From positions 124,001 through 188,000 of the forward strand of contig JAFUQX010000058.1 in the NCBI GenBank assembly GCA_017472145.1: a stretch of DNA of 64,000 nt, in the 5' to 3' direction. The notes beneath the pieces are model-generated. The model had not been told where the DNA came from. It did no database searches and saw nothing but the letters and a program-made list of their open reading frames with translations. The position numbers and the translations under genes are program-made. The stretch comes from Ruminococcus sp. Its GTDB lineage: Bacteria > Bacillota > Clostridia > Oscillospirales > Ruminococcaceae. Below are positions 62,371-64,000 of the stretch, in pieces (positions within the stretch are counted from its first letter, which is position 1; every line of letters begins with the position of its first letter).

Positions 62371-63522
62371 TTACCTCCTGTATTCCACTCTTGATGTCGG
62401 CCGGCCATCCACGAGGACATGCGTGATCACAGGATAGCCATCGAGGATATCGACAATGGAGAGATCCGCTTTCTTTCCGATTTCGATAGAACCATATTCC
62501 TTGTCTATCTTCATGGCTTTCGCAGGATTCAGTGTTGCCTTTTTCACCATTTCCGGAAGCGGCTGGCCGTATTTTGTATGCATGGTAAAAATGCTGTGCA
62601 GAATCGCCTGAGGATAATAGTCAGAACAGAGAATGTCTCCGCAGCCCTCATTGATGGCTTCAGCCGCAGACATATTCCCCGAATGAGAACCTCCGAGAAG
62701 AATATTCGGAGCTCCGACAACGGTGTAATAGCCTCTCTTACTGGCTTCCTTTGCGACCGCAATCGTAATCGGGAACTCGCTGATATCAACACCGATTTTC
62801 TCATTCAGCTCCAGCTTTTCCACTGTATCATCATCGTGGGAAGCGACTGTTATGCCCTTTGCATGCGCTATCCCGGCCAGCTCTCTGAGCTGTGCAAGGG
62901 AAAGTGTTTTCTTTGTGCGCTGCTCCTCTAAAATCTCTTCAAAGGTCGCTTCAGATGTATCAATTGACTTTTCATAAATCGCAAGGTCACGGTACTGTCC
63001 CTGTCCGGGCGTATGATCCATAAAAGAGATCTCGTGAACAAGTCCCTGCTCCATCATGGACTTTGCAATATCGTAGGCCTCAAGATAATCGATTTCAATT
63101 CTCAGATGACAACGATGATGAATCAGATGATTGCGGTTGTGAATATCCGCAAGCAGTGCGGCCATTCTGGCCACGCTTTCCTTATTGCGCATGGTACACG
63201 GTCCGAAGGCCTTTGTTTCATACAAGGAAAAGGAGTGATATATTGTAGTGATTCCGAGCTGAAGCAGCTCCTTTTCACACTCTTTAAGCGCAAGCTCATA
63301 GTCGAATACGGCGGTCGGTCGGGGACTGATGAACTTCTCCACCTTATCGGAGTGTACGTCAATAAATCCGGGAAGAATGTATCGGCCGTGCGCATCAATG
63401 GTTCTGTCTGCCTTTCCTGTAAACACACAGATATCCTGAATCACGCCGTCTTCAATGAGCAGAGAGCGGCCTTCAATGATTTCATCGGGCGTTACAATGC
63501 GTCCGTTTTTTATTTCTATCAT
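62371..63522 (-). CDS. phnM: Ribose triphosphonate hydrolase PhnM
   Basis: A 383-residue amidohydrolase with LPGFIDVHSDKVEKFISPRP, SHDDDTVEKLELNEKIG, GAPNILLGGSHSGNMSA and CSDYYPQAIL, all typical of PhnM. It removes pyrophosphate from 5'-triphospho-alpha-D-ribosyl phosphonate ahead of the C-P lyase step. It lies between phnK and phnL. Confidence 0.95.
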   Translation of the reverse strand: MIEIKNGRIVTPDEIIEGRSLLIEDGVIQDICVFTGKADRTIDAHGRYILPGFIDVHSDKVEKFISPRPTAVFDYELALKECEKELLQLGITTIYHSFSLYETKAFGPCTMRNKESVARMAALLADIHNRNHLIHHRCHLRIEIDYLEAYDIAKSMMEQGLVHEISFMDHTPGQGQYRDLAIYEKSIDTSEATFEEILEEQRTKKTLSLAQLRELAGIAHAKGITVASHDDDTVEKLELNEKIGVDISEFPITIAVAKEASKRGYYTVVGAPNILLGGSHSGNMSAAEAINEGCGDILCSDYYPQAILHSIFTMHTKYGQPLPEMVKKATLNPAKAMKIDKEYGSIEIGKKADLSIVDILDGYPVITHVLVDGRPTSRVEYRR

Positions 63523-63536
63523 AGATCGGATTCTCC

Positions 63537-64000
63537 TTATAAAAGCGAATGTACAAGCTGCTGTGTATAGGCGTGCTGCGGATCTTCCAGAATCTGGTCA
63601 GTGAGGCCGCTTTCAATGATTTTACCATCAAGCATCACGACCGTACGATCGGCAAGCATTCTGATAACCGCCAGATCATGGGAAACCAGCAGAATGGAAA
63701 TGCCATACTTTGTCTTGATTTTCCGAATCAGATCGAGAACTCTTGCCTGTACAGAAAGATCCAGTCCTGTAGTAACCTCATCAAGAAGCAAAATTGACGG
63801 ATTATTGGCAAGAGCCTTGGAAATCTGCACTCTCTGCTGCATACCGCCCGAAAAATTCTTCGGGGCCTCTGACATTCTGGAGGTCAGAATCTCCACGGCC
63901 TCCAGCAGCTCCATGGCCCGCTCGGTCATTTCACCAGCATTGCGGCTTCCGGCAGCAATAATCTTTTCAGCAATATTGGATGCTGCGGAATAATCCATTC
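63537..64000 (-). CDS. phnK: C-P lyase ABC-type subunit PhnK (5' end outside window)
   Basis: At least 154 C-terminal residues of an ABC ATPase: signature NFSGGMQQRVQISKALANNP, Walker B ILLLDEVTTGLDLSVQ and ILLVSHDLAVIRMLADRTVV. The signature and its position before phnM identify PhnK. The N-terminus with Walker A lies beyond base 64000, and the phnGHIJ genes are expected there. Confidence 0.9.
   Translation of the reverse strand, partial: MDYSAASNIAEKIIAAGSRNAGEMTERAMELLEAVEILTSRMSEAPKNFSGGMQQRVQISKALANNPSILLLDEVTTGLDLSVQARVLDLIRKIKTKYGISILLVSHDLAVIRMLADRTVVMLDGKIIESGLTDQILEDPQHAYTQQLVHSLL

Overview
The window looks like chromosome of a Gram-positive, anaerobic, fibre-degrading Ruminococcus-type (Oscillospiraceae) bacterium. 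This rests on four secreted proteins with type I dockerins, a GH9 cellulase, a GH130 phosphorylase, a T-box leader, strong TTGACA-N17-TATAAT promoters, AGGAGG-type ribosome sites and a sporulation-type DNA-binding domain. No rRNA, tRNA, CRISPR array, integrase or insertion sequence was seen.

Layout. 1-6.2 kb: a lipoprotein, an ECF sigma factor with a membrane-anchored beta-propeller protein, and a XRE-cupin-acyl-CoA synthetase fusion behind a T-box. 6.2-16 kb: two ABC export systems (lipoprotein/ATPase/two FtsX-type permeases; MacB-like ATPase/permease plus a MacA-like adaptor with a sigma-like N-terminus) and a divergent two-component system. 16-19.7 kb: a Spo0A C-terminal-domain protein and pdxR / pdxST (vitamin B6). 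19.8-35.9 kb: cellulosome-type accessory genes (CotH-dockerin, internal-dockerin protein, GH9-dockerin with GH130, Asp-box-dockerin) and a 1,227-residue six-cupredoxin-type protein. 35.9-58.8 kb: a large sulfur / nitrogenase-like island. 58.8-60.4 kb: small accessory genes and an orphan response regulator. 60.4-64 kb: the distal part of a carbon-phosphorus lyase operon (phnK-phnM-phnL-PHP esterase-acetyltransferase), cut by the window edge.

The main discovery candidate is the island at 35.9-58.8 kb. Two operons on the minus strand encode a NifH-type reductase, a NifB-type radical SAM enzyme, two NifX-like proteins and two complete NifD/NifK-like pairs. They are interleaved with sulfur genes: two cysteine synthases, serine acetyltransferase, NifS, NifU, a YezD protein, an SsuABC-like ABC importer, a C-S lyase, a cystathionine synthase/lyase, a LysR regulator and an Fe-S-type Rrf2 regulator. 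There is no sign of nitrogen-fixation context (no nifV, molybdate transporter or PII genes). Both D subunits lack the counterparts of the FeMoco-pocket residues Gln191 and His195. The simplest reading is a reductase that releases sulfide or a thiol from an imported organosulfur compound and feeds it to O-acetylserine, comparable in logic to methylthio-alkane reductase (MarBHDK) but with a different gene content.

Its regulation is also legible. The two operons start from nearly identical promoters about 11 kb apart. The transcript from the cysK promoter begins with a 34-codon leader peptide containing six consecutive Cys or Arg-flanked Cys codons, followed by a terminator and an alternative antiterminator: a cysteine-responsive attenuator. 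A shorter Cys-Cys leader follows the second promoter. The rhodanese/PP-loop gene at the end of the island carries an in-frame amber codon before a conserved-looking C-terminal tail.
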